Assembly: GCA_041389725.1 (NCBI GenBank)
Contig: JAWKRG010000003.1
Span: 372,001-436,000, forward strand
Direction: 5' to 3'
DNA: 64,000 nt
Origin: Polyangiaceae bacterium
Lineage (GTDB): Bacteria; Myxococcota_A; Polyangia; Polyangiales; Polyangiaceae
Both the position numbers and the translations under genes were made by a program. Under the pieces are notes generated by a model. It had not been told where the DNA came from and did not search any database. It saw nothing but the letters and a program-made list of their open reading frames with translations. Numbering within the stretch: the first letter of the stretch is position 1; every line of letters begins with the position of its first letter. This document shows positions 27,401 through 38,833 of this stretch, in pieces.

Positions 27401-27561
27401 CCACCGAAGCCATCGTCTTCGGCGACCTGAACGATTCCGCCAGTGCCGTGGCGGAACGCCAGCACTCTCCTCGCGCCTACGGGCTCTTGGAGGAGCTGAA
27501 CAACCGACCCCGTGTGCGCTACTTGGCACGCATAAAGAACCCGAACCCGGAGCTGGTGTGA
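24427..27561 (+). CDS. actB: Alternative complex III subunit ActB (molybdopterin-oxidoreductase-like plus Fe-S domain)
   Basis: Large periplasmic catalytic subunit, 1044 residues. A Tat-type motif (TRRRFMQIMGAGSAL, about 48-62) precedes the B1 domain (about 80-760), which has the molybdopterin-oxidoreductase fold but in ACIII carries no molybdenum cofactor. The B2 domain (about 790-1010) holds ferredoxin cluster motifs: CIGCSACITACQ near 808, CMQCENAPCEQVC near 863, CIGTRYCANNC near 896, and CTFC with CQQTC near 957-990, fitting three [4Fe-4S] and one [3Fe-4S] clusters. The ATG at 24427 is preferred; a TTG at 24418 is possible. B1 and B2 are fused, as in other ACIII. Confidence 0.95.
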   Translation: MSSLKHGGGDDRTANAPPTYWRSLPEHDGSPEFQERASREFMTPPENDAPNSPTRRRFMQIMGAGSALAAAAGCRWQEDYMLAPSRSQEGKIPGETRKFASVVDIAGTAVGVHATSYDGRPIKLEGNPGQASSLGALGAIQQAQVLELYDPDRSRNPRQGTDAKTWDDAIAFLRSQTDGLKAGGGEGLAIVTGASSSPTRQGLREKLTTAFPKLRWVEWEPADAEGTRRGTLLAFGSAHRVTFDFARADIVLTLDADITSEMHPGGLANARALIKRRDPDGAMNRIYAVDSCYTHVGSIADHRIALRTELIKAFVLALDAKLSTALGASGAQPAPGAAFLSDAKLGKFLDVLVKDLAAAKGRSVIAAGEHLPPEVHAVVARLNTKLENVGFTVLYQEDPRAEAPSRVDELKSLVADLNGGKVGTLLILGSNPAYSAPADLDFAGAIAKAKASVHLGLYDDETGKLCGWHLNEAHWLESWGDAVSHDGVISLQQPLIAPLFNGKSACEVLALVAGESAAGLELVKYTHRNHLADPRKLRRAIHDGVVAEMPTAENRKTKAPELKDLAPFALSDREKGALEVGNGQFELRFYADGKVFDGRFANNAWLQELPDSFTKLTWGNAALMAPKTAAAIGAVDGQAVTLSVGGKTLPTFAMIVPGMAQGTVHLALGYGRTQAGRVGGHSGKDVAAVGANAYLLRTSEAHEVAGGLQVTPGAATKRMATTQDVHTMDPIGSGGAQERFGLVKHHDGTSEMNTEKAPLIRETTLARYKEEPDFAKHAVHHPPLLNLWQEPVAYDGHKWGMSIDLGKCIGCSACITACQAENNIPSVGEEQVAVGRELLWLRVDRYYRGNPDEPDMAWQPLPCMQCENAPCEQVCPVGATMHSREGLNDMVYNRCIGTRYCANNCPYKVRRFNYLNYNLDVQGTTPFHGFRDDDARIKSMVFNPEVSLRARGVMEKCTFCVQRIQNTKIKAKNAKQAIPDGTIKTACQQTCPTEAIVFGDLNDSASAVAERQHSPRAYGLLEELNNRPRVRYLARIKNPNPELV

Positions 27562-27564
27562 GCC

Positions 27565-28938
<1,374 letters not shown>

Positions 28939-28948
28939 GGTGAGTGTC

Positions 28949-30190
28949 ATGGCTGAGAAGAAAGACGCATACCGAGGCAGCGAGTCCGAGGGCGAGCTGC
29001 CGCTGCACGGCATCATCGCCGAGTACGACACCCCCGGAGACCTGATCGCGGCCTCCCGCAAGGTCCGCGACGCAGGCTACGAAAAGTGGGACACCTACAC
29101 CCCGTTTCCCGTGCACGGCATCGACCCAGCGATGGGCATCAAGATGACCAAGCTGCCCTGGATCGTGCTGGTCGGGGGGCTCACGGGGCTCATCACCGCC
29201 ATCACCTTGCAGTGGTGGACGAACGCGGTGGACTACCGCTTCCTCGTTTCCGGCAAGCCGTTCTGGAGCATTCCGGCCAACGTGCCGATCTTCTTCGAGC
29301 TGACTGTGCTGTTCAGCGCCTTCGCTGCTCTCGGCGGCATGCTGGTGTTGAACAACTTGCCGGAGCCCGCTCACCCCCTCGACCTCAAGAAGCGCTTCGC
29401 ACGAGTCACGGACGACAAGTTCTTCCTGGTGATTCAGGCAGCGGACTCCCGCTTCGACGAGGTCGAGACCAAGAAGCTGCTCGAGTCGACGCACCCCGCG
29501 GTGCTCGACTTCGTCAACGAGGACCGTCAGAGCCGGGCCAAGCTGCCGACGGGTCTGGTGTATGGCCTGATCATCGCGGCAACCGCGGCCATGGTTCCCT
29601 TCGCTTTCGTGGCGAAGGCCCGAGCCGCCAAGAGCACCTCGACCCGAGTGCATGCCATGGGCGACATGGACTGGCAGCTCAAGTATCAGGCGCAGCAGCC
29701 CAACACCATCTTCGCGGATGGTCGCGCCGAGCGCGCAGACGTTCCGGGGACCGTCGCCGTCGGGGAGCTGCGCGAGGACGCGCACCTGTACGAAGGCAAG
29801 GAGAACGGCGCCTGGGCACGCACCTTTCCGCCCACCATCGAGCCCAGCGCTGAAAACCTGGCCCGCGGCCAGCAGCGCTTCGGCATCTACTGCGCGCCCT
29901 GCCACGGCATGTCCGGCAACGGCGACGGCGCCGTTGCCAAGCGAGCGGCGTCGCTCGCGGAGGGAACCTGGATCCCGCCGACGAATCTGCACCAGGACTA
30001 CCTACGCGTCATGCCGGTAGGCCAGCTGTTCAACACCGTGACCCACGGTGTGCGCAACATGGCGGGCTACGGGCAGCTCATCCCCAGCGAGGATCGCTGG
30101 AAGATCCTGATGTACGTGCGCGCGCTGCAACGTAGCCGCCAGACCGGCATTGCCGACGTCCCGGAAGCCGAACGGGCTTCGCTCAAGTAA
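28949..30190 (+). CDS. actDE: Fused ActD-ActE: membrane subunit plus monohaem cytochrome c of alternative complex III
   Basis: One 413-residue protein combines two ACIII subunits that are separate in Rhodothermus. Residues about 10-185 are the ActD (DUF3341) part with two helices (about 66-90 and 110-135). A third helix (about 198-220) is the expected ActE anchor. The C-terminal cytochrome c domain (about 300-400) has one haem motif CAPCH and a likely Met axial ligand in RNMAGYG. The ATG at 28949 has GAGGTGA 6 bases upstream; a GTG at 28940 is also in frame. No stop or frameshift lies between the two parts, so this is a real fusion. Confidence 0.93.
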   Translation: MAEKKDAYRGSESEGELPLHGIIAEYDTPGDLIAASRKVRDAGYEKWDTYTPFPVHGIDPAMGIKMTKLPWIVLVGGLTGLITAITLQWWTNAVDYRFLVSGKPFWSIPANVPIFFELTVLFSAFAALGGMLVLNNLPEPAHPLDLKKRFARVTDDKFFLVIQAADSRFDEVETKKLLESTHPAVLDFVNEDRQSRAKLPTGLVYGLIIAATAAMVPFAFVAKARAAKSTSTRVHAMGDMDWQLKYQAQQPNTIFADGRAERADVPGTVAVGELREDAHLYEGKENGAWARTFPPTIEPSAENLARGQQRFGIYCAPCHGMSGNGDGAVAKRAASLAEGTWIPPTNLHQDYLRVMPVGQLFNTVTHGVRNMAGYGQLIPSEDRWKILMYVRALQRSRQTGIADVPEAERASLK

Positions 30191-30208
30191 CCGAAAGCGA
30201 CATGTCTC

Positions 30209-31507
30209 ATGGCTGACGACAAGAACTCCAAGAAGGACAGCGGAGACGACTCGCCCAAGAAGGGCAAGGACGCTCCCAAGAAGCCCGCTCCGGAGAAGGA
30301 CGACTTCGACGACAACATTCGCCTCGGTTCCGCCGCGGACTCGGTGGTGAAAATCGGCGGCGGAGTGGGTGCAGTAGCGCTCTTGGCCTGCCTGGGCCTG
30401 GGCTTCACCGGCGACACCAAACGCTTCCTGGTCAGCTACCTGACCGCCTATGCCTGGATGCTGAGCATCGCCATCGGTGCGCTGTGGTGGGTCACGCTAC
30501 AGCACCTGGTGAACGCCAAGTGGAGCATCGTGGTGCGGCGCGTGGGCGAGCTCTTGGCCCAGAACATGCCGCTGATGGCGATCCTGGCCCTGCCCATTCT
30601 GGTGCCAACGGCCATGGGCAACGACGCGCTCTACGTCTGGGTGAACCACGAGACGGTGAAGGCCGACCACCTGCTGGAGCACAAGGAACCCTACCTCAAC
30701 GTGACGTTCTTCCTCGTGCGCTGCGTGGTGTACTTCGGGTTCTGGGTATTGCTGAGCCAGTTCTTCTTCAAGACCAGTCTGGCCCAGGATCAGAGCGCGA
30801 ACCCCGAGGCGCAGCGCAGCAAGATGAAGACCGTGAGCGCGCCCAGCATGATCTTCCTGGCGCTGACTCTCACTTTCGCGGCCATCGACTTGCTGATGAC
30901 CTTGGAGCCGGCCTGGTTCTCCACCATCTTCGGCGTCTACTTCTTCGCGGGCGCCGTGGTCAGCTTCCACTCACTGTTCGCGCTGGTGCTGATGTGGCTG
31001 CAAAAGCGGGGCGCCCTGAAGAAGAGCGTCACCACCGAGCACTATCACGACATCGGCAAGATGATGTTCGCCTTCACGGTGTTCTGGGCCTACATCGCGT
31101 TCTCCCAGTTCATGCTGATCTGGTACGCCAACGTGCCGGAGGAGACGTTCTGGTACAAACTGCGCTTCACCGGCGACTGGAAGGGCGTTTCTGCAGCACT
31201 GTTGATCGGCAACTTCGTGCTGCCCTTCTTCGGCCTGCTCTCCCGCCACATCAAGCGCAACAAGAAGACCCTCGGCTTCTGGGCCGTGTGGATTCTGGTG
31301 GTCCACTACATGGACATCTACTGGCTGGTGAAGCCAGTGCTGCATCAAGACACGCTGCCCTTGGGCGACATCCTGCTGGACGTCACCGCGCTAGTCGGCG
31401 TGGCGGGCCTCTTCTTGGCCAGCGCTGCCATGCAGGCGAAGAAGGTGCGGCTGGTGCCCATCAAGGACCCGCGGCTGCCCAAGTCCCTCGCTTTCGAGAA
31501 CTTCTGA
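30209..31507 (+). CDS. actF: Alternative complex III subunit ActF
   Basis: Integral membrane protein of 432 residues with about ten helices, paralogous to ActC and involved in quinol handling or proton conduction. The N-terminus is an unusual Lys/Asp-rich cytoplasmic stretch of about 45 residues. Typical stretches include LEPAWFSTIFGVYFFAGA, YHDIGKMMFAF and FWAYIAFSQFMLIWYAN. It follows actDE by 18 bases and precedes the small single-helix protein by 19 bases. Confidence 0.94.
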   Translation: MADDKNSKKDSGDDSPKKGKDAPKKPAPEKDDFDDNIRLGSAADSVVKIGGGVGAVALLACLGLGFTGDTKRFLVSYLTAYAWMLSIAIGALWWVTLQHLVNAKWSIVVRRVGELLAQNMPLMAILALPILVPTAMGNDALYVWVNHETVKADHLLEHKEPYLNVTFFLVRCVVYFGFWVLLSQFFFKTSLAQDQSANPEAQRSKMKTVSAPSMIFLALTLTFAAIDLLMTLEPAWFSTIFGVYFFAGAVVSFHSLFALVLMWLQKRGALKKSVTTEHYHDIGKMMFAFTVFWAYIAFSQFMLIWYANVPEETFWYKLRFTGDWKGVSAALLIGNFVLPFFGLLSRHIKRNKKTLGFWAVWILVVHYMDIYWLVKPVLHQDTLPLGDILLDVTALVGVAGLFLASAAMQAKKVRLVPIKDPRLPKSLAFENF

Positions 31508-31526
31508 TCCTGGAGCACTGAACTCA

Positions 31527-32066
31527 ATGGCGACTGAAACCGACAATGTGAACGCAGGGGCCATTGGCACCCTGGTCGCGGTGCTGAGCATCGCGGTTCT
31601 CGCGGTTGCCCTGGCGCTGACGGCGCTGGTGCGGGGAGAAGCCCAGGACTCGGTGGGCGCTGAAACACCCAACGAGTTGTTGGAAGCTCGCAGGGTGCAG
31701 GCGGCGGAACTCGATCAACCCGCGGCGTGGGTGGACAAGGGTGCGGGGCATGTCAGTGTCCCCATCTCCCGCGCCATGGAGCTGACCGCCGCCGACTTGA
31801 AGGCAGACCCGCAGAGCGCGACGCCCTATCCCCCCCAGCAGCCTGACGCTGGTGCCGAAGCCGCCGCCGTGGCCGAAGATGCAGGGGCTGACGCTGGCGG
31901 CGAAACGGCTGATGCCACTGCCACGGGCGCCGAGGGTGGCGCCGAGGGCACGGGCGAAGCGCCCGCTCCGCAACCTCAACCCGCCCCCGGAGCGCCGGCG
32001 CCCGAAGCGCCGACTCCAGAAGCGCCCGCTCCTGCTCCGCAACCCGCGCCGCCCCCCAACGAATGA
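31527..32066 (+). CDS. Small single-helix protein of the ACIII/caa3 cluster, function unknown
   Basis: Protein of 179 residues with one N-terminal membrane helix (about 11-36), a short globular-looking segment (about 50-90) containing WVDKGAGHVSVPISRAMELT, and a long Ala/Pro/Glu/Gly-rich tail (about 95-179). The WVDK...G.V.VPI..AM pattern resembles small proteins I have seen between ACIII and oxidase genes, but I cannot name a family with certainty. Its stop overlaps the sco start (ATGA). Position suggests an assembly or accessory subunit of the ACIII-oxidase assembly, facing the periplasm. Confidence 0.8.
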   Translation: MATETDNVNAGAIGTLVAVLSIAVLAVALALTALVRGEAQDSVGAETPNELLEARRVQAAELDQPAAWVDKGAGHVSVPISRAMELTAADLKADPQSATPYPPQQPDAGAEAAAVAEDAGADAGGETADATATGAEGGAEGTGEAPAPQPQPAPGAPAPEAPTPEAPAPAPQPAPPPNE

Positions 32067-32923
32067 TGCTCCGTCGCTTTCGCTACTCGTGGGTCGTCCT
32101 GCTCGCGATCGCCTGGGTCTTGTCGACCCAGGCGGCGCTGGCGGATGGGTCCGTGCCAGAGCGAAAGACGCGGACCGAGCCGTTGCCCCAACGTCTGCAG
32201 GGCGTGGACGTCGACGAACAGCTGGGCACGACGCTGCCTCTCGACCTCGGCTTCACGGACGAGAGCGGCAAGGCCGTCACCCTGAGCGACTATTTCAAGG
32301 GCGACCTCCCCGTCATCCTCACCCTCAACTACTCCAACTGCCCGATGCTCTGCAGCATGCAGCTTGGCGGCGTCGTCCAGGGCATGAAGCAAATGGACTG
32401 GTCCGCGGGCAAGGAGTTCCGGGTCGTCACGATCAGCATCGATCCCACGGAGACTCCGGACCGCGCGCAGAAGACGAAGAGCCGCTACATGCAGCAGTAC
32501 GGCCGCCCCGGTAGCGAGTCGGGTTGGGCGTTCCTCACCGGCTCGGAGAACAACGTCCGTCGCGTTGCGAGCGCCATGGGTTTTCGCTACGGGTTCAACG
32601 AGAAGCGTGGGGAATGGGTTCACCCTGCGGCCGTCTTGGTGGCGACGCCGAATGCAAAGGTTGCGCGCTATCTCTACGGCCTCGAGTATCTACCCAAGAC
32701 TCTTCGCCTTTCGTTGGTGGAAGCCTCGGAAGGCAAGGTCGGCACCACCGTCGACCGCCTGCTTTTGTACTGTTTTCACTATGATGAAAGCGAAGGCCGC
32801 TACGCTCCGGTCGCTCGCAACATCATGAAGATGAGTGGTGCCGTCGCGGTGGTGCTGCTCGGTGGCTTCCTGGCCGCCCTTTGGATCGCGGAGCGTAAGC
32901 GAAAACCAGCCCTGGTGACCTGA
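32063..32923 (+). CDS. sco: SCO1/SenC family copper chaperone
   Basis: Membrane-anchored thioredoxin-fold protein of 286 residues that helps load copper into the CuA site of cytochrome oxidase subunit II. It has a signal peptide, the copper-binding CPMLC motif (CxxxC) at the start of the thioredoxin-like domain, a likely third ligand His in WVHPAAVLV, and a C-terminal helix (about 258-277) followed by basic residues. Overlaps with both neighbours (4 bases upstream, 1 base downstream) tie it to the oxidase genes; ctaC, its likely client, is next. Confidence 0.93.
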   Translation: MMLRRFRYSWVVLLAIAWVLSTQAALADGSVPERKTRTEPLPQRLQGVDVDEQLGTTLPLDLGFTDESGKAVTLSDYFKGDLPVILTLNYSNCPMLCSMQLGGVVQGMKQMDWSAGKEFRVVTISIDPTETPDRAQKTKSRYMQQYGRPGSESGWAFLTGSENNVRRVASAMGFRYGFNEKRGEWVHPAAVLVATPNAKVARYLYGLEYLPKTLRLSLVEASEGKVGTTVDRLLLYCFHYDESEGRYAPVARNIMKMSGAVAVVLLGGFLAALWIAERKRKPALVT

Positions 32924-33915
32924 TGTCGAAGACCCCGATTGCATCCCTGATTGCCGCCTGGCAGCCCGCCATTCCTCCGTTCCCGGAATCCGAGTCCTTT
33001 TGGATGCCGAAGTCATCTGCGGCGGGCGCGGGCGAGGTGGACGGCCTCTATTTCTTCATCTACTGGACCTCGGTCGTATCGGTGTGCGCCGTCGTGGCCT
33101 CGATGGTCTACCTGCTGGTGAAGTTCCGCTCGAAGGGGCGCAGCGCCTCCGATAGAGCCCAGAGCCAGCACGACCACAGCACCTCGATGGAGGTGATCTG
33201 GTCGGTGCTGCCTTTGCCCTTCGTGCTGGCGTTCTTCTACATCGGGTTCCAGGGCTACACGAAGATGCGCACCCCGCCGCGAGGTTCGGTGACGATCAAC
33301 GTGCAGGGTCAGAAGTGGGCCTGGAACTTCACCCACGCCGGCGGCTGCAACGACAACGTGCTGCACGTGCCTGTCAACAAGCCCGTACGCTTGGTCATCT
33401 CCAGCGTGGACGTGCTGCATTCGGTGTGGATCCCCAACTTCCGCGTGAAGATGGACGCGGTTCCCGGTCGCTACACGGATCTGTGGTTCAACGCCACTGA
33501 GGTAGGCGAGTTTCCCTTGGAGTGCACCGAGTACTGCGGCAAGGGGCACTCGGAGATGCTGACCAAAGTCGTGGTCGAGTCTCAAGAGGCCTACGACACC
33601 TACCTGGCTGGTTGCGGCAAGATCGAAATCACTGCGGAGGGTGGCAAGACACTTTTCGAAAAGAAGGGCTGCGCCACCTGCCACTCCGTCGACGGCACGA
33701 CCAAGGTTGGACCGTCCTTCAAAGGCTTGTGGGGCAAAGAAGAGGCCCTGACTGCCGGCACGGCCAAGGTAGACGAGAACTACATTCGCGAATCCGTGCT
33801 CGAGCCCCAGGCCAAGGTGGTCAAGGGCTTTCCCCCGGCCATGCCCACCTACAAGGGCCAGCTTTCCGATGACGAGATCACAGCCCTGATCGAGTACATC
33901 AAGTCTCTCAAGTAA
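32923..33915 (+). CDS. ctaC: Cytochrome c oxidase subunit II with fused cytochrome c (caa3 type)
   Basis: Subunit II of a haem-copper oxygen reductase, 330 residues. Two membrane helices (about 42-65 and 88-110) are followed by the cupredoxin domain with the CuA ligands: His in VLHSVW and the LECTEYCGKGHSEM loop (near 200-213). A C-terminal cytochrome c domain follows (CATCH near 250, Met ligand in AMPTYKG), which defines a caa3 oxidase and can take electrons directly from ACIII. No lipobox is evident. The ATG shares a base with the sco stop (TGATG). Confidence 0.96.
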   Translation: MSKTPIASLIAAWQPAIPPFPESESFWMPKSSAAGAGEVDGLYFFIYWTSVVSVCAVVASMVYLLVKFRSKGRSASDRAQSQHDHSTSMEVIWSVLPLPFVLAFFYIGFQGYTKMRTPPRGSVTINVQGQKWAWNFTHAGGCNDNVLHVPVNKPVRLVISSVDVLHSVWIPNFRVKMDAVPGRYTDLWFNATEVGEFPLECTEYCGKGHSEMLTKVVVESQEAYDTYLAGCGKIEITAEGGKTLFEKKGCATCHSVDGTTKVGPSFKGLWGKEEALTAGTAKVDENYIRESVLEPQAKVVKGFPPAMPTYKGQLSDDEITALIEYIKSLK

Positions 33916-33929
33916 AAGGACCGACTACG

Positions 33930-35609
<1,680 letters not shown>

Positions 35610-35626
35610 CGCCGAGGAGCGAATCC

Positions 35627-36550
35627 ATGGCCGAAGCAACCCAACAGCAATCCTCCGCCAAGAAGGCCGCCGCGCCGCCCCCGGAGGTCCACGACGACCA
35701 CGGCCACGATCACGGCCACGGCGAGCACCCGAACCTCGCCCACCACTTCGACAGCTACGAGCAGCAGTTCGAGGCCGGAAAGCTAGGCATCTGGCTGTTC
35801 TTGGTCACCGAAGTGCTGTTCTTCGCCGGGCTGTTCTGCGCCTACTCCCTCTACCGGGCACAGCACCCAGAGGTGTTCTACTACGCGCACTTCTTCCTGG
35901 ACACCAAGTGGGGCGCCATCAACACCATCGTGCTGCTGGTCAGCAGCTTGACCGCCGCCTGGGCGGTTCGTTGTGCTCAAACGCGCAACAAGCAGGGTCT
36001 GGTGATCAACATCGTCGTCACCATTCTTTGTGCCTGCACCTTCATGGGCATCAAGTACGTGGAGTACACGCACAAGTTCCACGACGGTCTATTGCCCGGA
36101 AAGCGATTCGCCCCCACTCACGTCGCCTGGGAGACCGAGTCCTTCAAGCACAAGTACCCCGAGGCGGCCGCCGCTGCAGAGAAGCTGGTCTCCTTCGAGT
36201 CGACCCCAGGCGACACCAAGACGCTGCAGCGGGAATATGCGCGCTCGCTGCCCGAAAAGGCAAAGAAGCCTCTGGTGCACGCTGGTCTCGTCAATCCAGA
36301 CACCAATGACGTGCGAATGGCGCCCCCAACACGCACCGCGACATTCTTCGGCATCTACTTCTTCATGACCGGTCTACACGGCTTGCACGTATTGATCGGT
36401 ATTGGCATCTGGGTCTGGCTACTCATTCGCTCCAACAAGGGCATCTTCAACGAGAACTACTTCGGCCCAATCGACTTCGCGGCGCTGTACTGGCACCTAG
36501 TCGACTTGATCTGGATCTACCTGTTCCCACTGCTCTACCTCATCCACTGA
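35627..36550 (+). CDS. ctaE: Cytochrome c oxidase subunit III
   Basis: Subunit III of 307 residues (typical five-helix caa3 form about 200). It starts with a His/Asp-rich segment, then helices with GIWLFLVTEVLFFAGLFCAY and, at the end, FFMTGLHGLHVLIGIGIW and FAALYWHLVDLIWIYLFPLLYLI, all typical of subunit III. An insertion of about 80 mostly polar residues (about 150-235) separates the middle helices and accounts for the extra length. It stabilises subunit I and proton uptake. It follows ctaD by 17 bases. Confidence 0.95.
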   Translation: MAEATQQQSSAKKAAAPPPEVHDDHGHDHGHGEHPNLAHHFDSYEQQFEAGKLGIWLFLVTEVLFFAGLFCAYSLYRAQHPEVFYYAHFFLDTKWGAINTIVLLVSSLTAAWAVRCAQTRNKQGLVINIVVTILCACTFMGIKYVEYTHKFHDGLLPGKRFAPTHVAWETESFKHKYPEAAAAAEKLVSFESTPGDTKTLQREYARSLPEKAKKPLVHAGLVNPDTNDVRMAPPTRTATFFGIYFFMTGLHGLHVLIGIGIWVWLLIRSNKGIFNENYFGPIDFAALYWHLVDLIWIYLFPLLYLIH

Positions 36551-36574
36551 GACCTTCGACTCGAGAGAAGACCG

Positions 36575-37234
36575 ATGGCAGACGACGACAAGAATCCGTC
36601 CGTTCCGGACGACGAAGACGAAGAGGTCAAAACCTCGGTGGAGACCATTGACGCCAAACGCGCCGAGGCGGAGCGCCAGAAGGCCACGTCGCAGCCGCCC
36701 GAGGCCTCGAAGGGCGAGGACGACGAGGCTGACGAGGACGAGAGCGACGACGACGCCCCGAGCGATGACGGCAGCGCCGAGGATGAGGACGAGGACGACG
36801 CCCGGGACGAAGCACCAGCATCAGAGCCTCCGAAGAAAGTCGCGGCGCCTCCGGCGGCCAAGGCTCCCGCCCACGGCCACGGGCATGGCGGCGAGCATCA
36901 CGGCTTTGCCCACGTGACTTCCGTGAAGCTCCTGGTCGGCGTGTTGGCGGTGCTCATGGTGCTGACCATCGCCACGGTGGCGGTCACCAGCATCGACTTG
37001 GGTTCCCAGTACAACTTGGTCGTCGCCATGGTGATTGCGACCATCAAGGCGGGCTTGGTCGTCACCTTCTTCATGCACTTGCTGTGGGACAAGAAGTTCC
37101 ACCTTCTCGTCTTCCTGAGTTCGGTCTTGTTCCTGATTCTGTTCCTCGGCCTGGCGATCACCGATCGCAAGGAATACCAGTCGAACATCACGAACAAAGA
37201 AGCTGACGTCGCTGCTGCCCAGTCAGCGCAGTAG
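36575..37234 (+). CDS. ctaF: Cytochrome c oxidase subunit IV (prokaryotic caa3-type)
   Basis: Small hydrophobic subunit of 219 residues. The N-terminal half (1-90) is a very acidic, low-complexity segment (runs of Asp/Glu) ending in a His-rich patch (GHGHGGEHHG). The C-terminal half has three helices (about 110-130, 140-163, 170-192) with the pattern of the COX4_pro family (VAMVIATIKAGLVVTFFMHL). It is the last gene of the operon; its stop is 7 bases from the convergent dacB stop. Confidence 0.9.
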   Translation: MADDDKNPSVPDDEDEEVKTSVETIDAKRAEAERQKATSQPPEASKGEDDEADEDESDDDAPSDDGSAEDEDEDDARDEAPASEPPKKVAAPPAAKAPAHGHGHGGEHHGFAHVTSVKLLVGVLAVLMVLTIATVAVTSIDLGSQYNLVVAMVIATIKAGLVVTFFMHLLWDKKFHLLVFLSSVLFLILFLGLAITDRKEYQSNITNKEADVAAAQSAQ

Positions 37235-37241
37235 TCCAAGC

Positions 37242-38699
37242 TCAGAACGCAGCCGCGCGCGCAACCACTTGGTCCATGCGCGCGCGGATTTCCGCGTGGC
37301 TGGCGCGCGCACCTTGTACCAAGAGGGAAAAGGCGAGCCCGGGGTGATTGCCGTCCGCCAGCAAATACCCCGAGAGCGCCACAGCTCGCGCCAAGGTGCC
37401 AGTCTTCGCGCGGAGCCGGCGACTCGGTGCCTGCGTGCGGAAGCGAGAGCGCAGCGTTCCGTCCACACCCCCGATGGAGAGCTGAGCAACGAAGTCCGGC
37501 CCCAAGCGCGGATCCCGAGCGCCGCGGCGAAGGAGTTCCGTGAGCGCCAAGGCCGAGGCCCGCCCCCCATCGAAAAGCCCCGAACCATTGCGCACTTCGA
37601 GCTGGGCCGGCGGCACGCCGAGGCTCTGCGCTACCGCCAGAACGTCAGCCGCGCCACCAGCGCTGCTACCAGGCTGGCCCGTGGCGCGCGCGCCTAGCAC
37701 CTTGAGCAACATCTCGGCGGTGAAGTTGTCGCTGTCCTTGCCGAGCGCGACGAGCAGCTGCGCGACGGGCGGCGACTCGTGAGTGGCGAGCAGGGGCAGC
37801 TGCCGCTTGCCCGCCACGATGGCCTCCGTCGTCGCCACGCCCATGCGACGCAAGCTGTCGCGCAACAAGGTGCCCACGAACAGCGCGGGACTGTCGACCC
37901 GTCGCGCGTAGCGCCGCGTGGGCAAGCCCACGGCGATCCGGCCGCTCACGCGTACGCGAAGCGCGCCGGCATGCTCCACCACCTCGGCGCGCACGCGATC
38001 CCCCGCGCCGCGCTTTGCGGTGCTCACCGTTCCCTCCACGGGCAGCACCCCGTCCGCGGTCCACACTCGGGCGGCCTGCGCTTCCGTCCCGGGCTCCACG
38101 AAGATCACCACGGCATTGCGATCGACCGAGAGCGCCGCGACCGGGGCGCGAAACGCGGCCTGCTCTGCCGGCTGAGCCTCGAAGCCCGGCGGCGAGGTCT
38201 GCGCATCGAAGGCACTGCCATCGACGACGATGGGACCGCTGACGCGACGCACGCCGCGCTGCGCCAGCTCGCGCGCGAGCGCATCGAGGTGTTCACGGCG
38301 CAAGTCCGGATCGCCTTCGCCTTGAAGCGCGAGCTCCGGCACGCTTCCGTCGGATTGCATACTCCCAAGGAGCACCGTGCGCAGGCGCGCTGCGGGCCCC
38401 AAGCGCACCAGGCTGGCCGCGGCGGTGAAGAGCTTGAGGTTCGACGCGGGATTGAGCGGACGCGTCGCGTCGTGCTCGACCACTGGCGCTCCCGATGCCA
38501 AGTCGACGAAGCGCACACTGCAATGGCCCTGCTTGCTCTCCACCCAGCGCACGAAGTCCGCTAGTTCCGCCTTCAGCTCGCCCTGGGCCGTTTGGGAGGC
38601 GTGGTTCGGAGTCGTCAGGGGAGCAGGCTCGGCCCAAGCACTCGCGCCCCCGAGCCAGGAGAGCAGCGCGATCGCGCCGAATCGTCGCAGGGCGCCCAT
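37242..38699 (-). CDS. dacB: D-alanyl-D-alanine carboxypeptidase/endopeptidase, PBP4 (S13) family
   Basis: Periplasmic serine peptidase of 485 residues that trims or cleaves peptidoglycan cross-links. The ATG at 38699 has GAGGAGG just upstream and starts a signal peptide (cleavage near ASAWAEP). All three penicillin-binding motifs are visible: SNLK (active-site Ser, near 90), SDN (near 345) and KTG (near 445). Length fits S13 enzymes, which have inserted domains between the first two motifs. It converges on ctaF with only 7 bases between stops. Confidence 0.95.
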   Translation of the reverse strand: MGALRRFGAIALLSWLGGASAWAEPAPLTTPNHASQTAQGELKAELADFVRWVESKQGHCSVRFVDLASGAPVVEHDATRPLNPASNLKLFTAAASLVRLGPAARLRTVLLGSMQSDGSVPELALQGEGDPDLRREHLDALARELAQRGVRRVSGPIVVDGSAFDAQTSPPGFEAQPAEQAAFRAPVAALSVDRNAVVIFVEPGTEAQAARVWTADGVLPVEGTVSTAKRGAGDRVRAEVVEHAGALRVRVSGRIAVGLPTRRYARRVDSPALFVGTLLRDSLRRMGVATTEAIVAGKRQLPLLATHESPPVAQLLVALGKDSDNFTAEMLLKVLGARATGQPGSSAGGAADVLAVAQSLGVPPAQLEVRNGSGLFDGGRASALALTELLRRGARDPRLGPDFVAQLSIGGVDGTLRSRFRTQAPSRRLRAKTGTLARAVALSGYLLADGNHPGLAFSLLVQGARASHAEIRARMDQVVARAAAF

Positions 38700-38833
38700 G
38701 CCTCCTCGTAGCTCCAGTGCCCTGGGTCTGCAAATCCTTCGACGGGGATCCACCACGACGAAGCGCGCCGTCAGCGCACCAAGCCACGGATTGCAGCAAA
38801 TGCCGCCGCGTCTGCTAAGAAGGTTCCTGAGCC

